Positions 5,391 to 5,427 of a DNA stretch of 5,427 nucleotides are shown in pieces. The stretch comes from Ruminococcaceae bacterium UBA1734 (GTDB taxonomy: Bacteria; Bacillota; Clostridia; Oscillospirales; Acutalibacteraceae): positions 1 to 5,427 of the forward strand of contig DCIE01000040.1 of the NCBI GenBank assembly GCA_002315765.1. The letters run 5' to 3'. Under the pieces are notes generated by a model. It saw only the letters and a program-made list of their open reading frames with translations. It did no database searches and was not told where the DNA came from. Made by a program: the position numbers and the translations under genes. How positions within the stretch are numbered: the stretch's first letter is position 1; the number at the start of each line of letters is the position of its first letter.

Positions 5391-5427
5391 TTAATCAATC
5401 GGCTTCATTGTCGGGATACCGGTAAAA
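5391..5427 (-). CDS. Possible C-terminal end of an unidentified minus-strand gene
   Basis: Read on the minus strand from the window edge, one frame gives FTGIPTMKPID and then a TAA stop at 5391-5393. The residues look protein-like and the frame ends just before the hairpin at 5350-5374, which could lie in its 3' untranslated region. Twelve codons are too few to identify a family or prove coding, so this is only a pointer for whoever holds the neighbouring sequence. Confidence 0.3.
   Translation of the reverse strand, partial: FTGIPTMKPID

Noticed and set aside
1..5427. CRISPR array, tRNA/rRNA genes, insertion sequence or riboswitch
   Set aside because: No regularly spaced long repeats, no tRNA-like cloverleaf noticed by eye, no transposase coding sequence, and the two mRNA leaders near 4600 are short and show only the operator palindrome.

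Overview
The window looks like part of a low-GC Bacillota (Firmicutes) chromosome, most likely a gut-type clostridium. The reasons are AT-rich DNA, strong purine-rich Shine-Dalgarno sites (AGGAGG, AAAGGAG), textbook TTGACA/TATAAT promoters, a heterodimeric multidrug-type ABC exporter of the LmrCD/BmrCD/TM287-288 kind, and short GTAGGGC...GCCG hairpin repeats like those I associate with clostridial genomes. Species cannot be told from the sequence alone.

Layout. Positions 1-118 (minus) hold the 5' end of a SLOG/DUF1273-type gene. It is divergent from a small XRE-type helix-turn-helix regulator at 263-598 (plus). Their shared 144-bp intergenic region carries three copies of the palindromic 9-mer ATAGNCTAT, one imperfect, at exact 30-bp steps. 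An intrinsic terminator follows the regulator (603-635). Next comes a gene-free stretch of about 160 bp with a hairpin repeat (709-735).

The main body is a minus-strand two-gene operon, read right to left: a 589-aa ABC exporter half-transporter (2792-4561), then a 668-aa partner (793-2799). The two genes overlap by 8 nt and are probably translationally coupled. The 589-aa subunit has lost the catalytic Walker B glutamate (Asp instead) and the H-loop histidine (Gln instead). The 668-aa subunit keeps both but has a non-canonical signature (VSAGQ). This is the pattern of an asymmetric heterodimer with one working and one degenerate ATP site. The 668-aa subunit also has a Met/Ser/Asp-rich insertion between its first two membrane helices.

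A TetR-family regulator (4705-5229, plus) is divergent from the operon. Between them lie two consensus promoters facing each other with nearly coincident start sites, and a 17-bp palindrome (TGTTACA-ATG-TGTAACA) placed where one bound dimer could shut off both. The simplest reading is a ligand-responsive, autorepressed TetR switch controlling an efflux pump. The substrate is unknown. Downstream of tetR are a strong terminator, two further hairpins (one a relative of the 709-735 repeat), and possibly the last codons of another minus-strand gene.

Nothing here amounts to a clearly new system. The most notable points are the compact face-to-face promoter/operator, the Met-rich extracellular insertion, and the evenly spaced palindromes in the SLOG/XRE intergenic region.
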